Shown here piece after piece: positions 63,018-64,000 of a stretch of 64,000 nucleotides of DNA; within the stretch, counting starts at the first letter, position 1, and every line of letters starts with the position of its first letter. The notes under the pieces were generated by a model, which was not told where the DNA came from, did no database searches, and saw nothing but the letters and a program-made list of their open reading frames with translations. The position numbers were made by a program, and so were the translations under genes. The DNA is from Siphonodentalium dalli (lineage: Eukaryota; Mollusca; Scaphopoda; Gadilida; Siphonodentaliidae): NCBI GenBank assembly GCA_032622095.1, contig CP136061.1, positions 169,945,107 to 170,009,106 on the forward strand, in the 5' to 3' direction.

Positions 63018-64000
63018 CATACATCTATAAGTGTCCCCACCACACACATATATAGGTATCCCCACCACATACATCTCTAGGTATCCCCACCACGCACATA
63101 TATAGGTATCCCCACCACATACATGTATAGGTATCCCCACCACACACATATATAGGTATCCCCACCACATACATATATAGGTATCACCACCACACACATA
63201 TAGGTATTCCCGCCACATACATATAGGTATCCCCACCACACACATATAGGTATCCCCACCACACACATCTATTGGTATCACCACCACATACATATATAGG
63301 TATCCCCAACACATACATATATAGGTATCCCCACCACATACATATATAGGTAACCCCACCACATACATATATAGGTATCCCCACCACATACATCTATAGG
63401 TATCCCCACCACAAACATATATAGGTATCCCCACCACATACATATATAGGTAACCCCACCACATACATATTTAGCTATCCTCACCACATACATATATAGG
63501 TATCACCGCCACATACTTCTATAGGTATCCCACCACATACATATATAGGTATCCCCGCCACACACATATATAGGTATTCCCATCACACACATATATAGGT
63601 ATCACCACCACACACATATATAGGTATCCCCGCCAAATACATATGTATGTATCCCCACCACATACATATATAGGTATCACCACTACACACATATATAGGT
63701 ATCCCCACCACATACATATATAGGTATCCCATCACATACATATATAGGTATCCCCACCACATACATATATAGGTATCCCCACCACATACATATATATGTA
63801 TCCCCATCACATACATCTATATGTATCCCCACCACACACATATATAGGTATCCCCACCACATACATCTATATGTATCCCCACCACGCACATATATAGGTA
63901 TCCCCACCACATACATATATAGGTATCCCCACCACATACATCTATAGGTATCCCCACTACATACATATATAGGTATCCCCACCACATACATATATATGTA
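63018..64000. repeat. Right edge of the array
   Basis: Units continue to the last base. The order near 63.5-64.0 kb resembles the beta block near 12.2-12.7 kb, with a 24-bp TATCCCATCAC unit near 63727 and a CCACGCAC unit near 63885. The GGATCC marker is not reached before the window ends, so the array and probably another beta block continue to the right. Confidence 0.65.

Larger units (their letters stand above)
1..64000. repeat. 25-bp minisatellite/satellite array filling the whole window
   Basis: The sequence is a continuous head-to-tail array of a 25-bp unit, ACATATATAGG followed by TATCCCCACCACAC on the + strand. No unit is inverted and nothing else interrupts the array. Four dimorphic sites account for most unit differences: CACAC/TACAT, CATA/CTATAGG, TATCC/ACCACC and CCCCA/GCCAC. 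Length variants are 23 bp (one TA lost, ACATATAGG), 27 bp (one TA gained, or CAGATCTATAGG) and rare 22-24 bp forms. The unit contains a 12-14 bp alternating purine-pyrimidine stretch (CACACATATATA), a C-rich stretch (CCCCACCAC) and no CpG in its consensus; CpG appears only in variants such as CCCCGCCAC and CCACGCAC. Both window edges are inside the array. By size it is satellite-like and by unit length minisatellite-like. Family and species are not recognised. No transcription or protein function is indicated. Confidence 0.98.

Noticed and set aside
1-64000. CRISPR array
   Set aside because: The repeat period is 25 bp with no unique spacers between units, and no cas genes are present. Variation consists of point changes in the repeat itself.
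1-64000. Telomeric repeat
   Set aside because: The unit is 25 bp and does not contain TTAGGG, TTTAGGG or a similar short telomeric motif in series. A subtelomeric location is possible but cannot be seen from the sequence.
1-64000. Promoters based on the TATATA stretch in each unit
   Set aside because: The stretch occurs in nearly every unit as part of the satellite. No transcription unit, initiator context or downstream gene is present.
1-64000. Human-type PRDM9 hotspot motif in the C-rich part of the unit
   Set aside because: The C-rich stretch CCCCACCAC looks superficially similar, but I could not fit the 13-base degenerate motif CCNCCNTNNCCNC to the consensus unit, and the species is unknown.
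1-64000. Inverted segments or palindromic arms within the array
   Set aside because: Every unit I read has the same orientation (C-rich on the + strand). No G-rich block appears on the + strand.

Overview
The whole window is one uninterrupted tandem-repeat array. I found no gene, RNA gene, transposon, CRISPR array or unique sequence anywhere in the 64,000 bases. The unit is 25 bp and reads on the + strand as ACATATATAGG followed by TATCCCCACCACAC. It is repeated head to tail in one orientation roughly 2,500 times (64,000/25 = 2,560 if every unit were full length). Both window edges lie inside the array, so its true length is greater than 64 kb. The consensus is strongly strand-asymmetric: 9 A, 9 C, 5 T and 2 G on the + strand. 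An array of this size and hierarchy points to a eukaryotic chromosome, for example subtelomeric, pericentromeric or other heterochromatic satellite, probably resolved by long reads. I do not recognise the satellite family and cannot name the species.

All long open frames are on the minus strand and are arithmetic by-products. The unit has no minus-strand stop and 25 = 1 mod 3, so every frame reads the same 25-residue cycle (MCVVGIPI, then YVCGGDTYI, then CVWWGYLY). The frames end mainly where two common unit variants create TAG or TGA. The + strand meets a TAG in each frame every 75 bp, which is why it has no long frames.

The array is hierarchical. Tier 1 is the 25-bp unit, with four common dimorphic sites plus 23-bp and 27-bp length variants. 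Tier 2 consists of local tandem duplications of 1.4 to 4.1 kb: 2,799 bp at 0.2-7.3 kb, about 2,470-2,495 bp at 6.5-11.4 kb, 1,442 bp at 20.7-22.9 kb, 2,520 bp at 23.4-28.5 kb, 3,315 bp at 26.7-33.3 kb, 4,054 bp at 37.1-45.2 kb, 1,935 bp at 48.7-52.5 kb, about 3.4 kb at 51.4-58.1 kb, and 2,603 bp at 59.5-63.0 kb. Tier 3 is a recurring cassette of about 9 kb, recognised by a fixed order of four rare marker units: gamma (TATACATACC), alpha (AGATCT), alpha, beta (GGATCC), delta (a 15-bp A/T run). It recurs four times. Tier 4 is an A-B-A-B relation: the cassette near 9-16 kb is closest to the one near 33-40 kb (offset about 24.0 kb), and the one near 16-22 kb is closest to the one near 44-50 kb (offset about 28.0 kb).

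Right of about 58 kb, exact long-range copies become scarcer and the array looks older or less homogenised. The most informative content is the recombination record: length differences between paired copies are almost all whole units (25, 50, 75 bp) or TA dinucleotides (2 bp). All segment borders below were placed by eye and are accurate to roughly one or two units.
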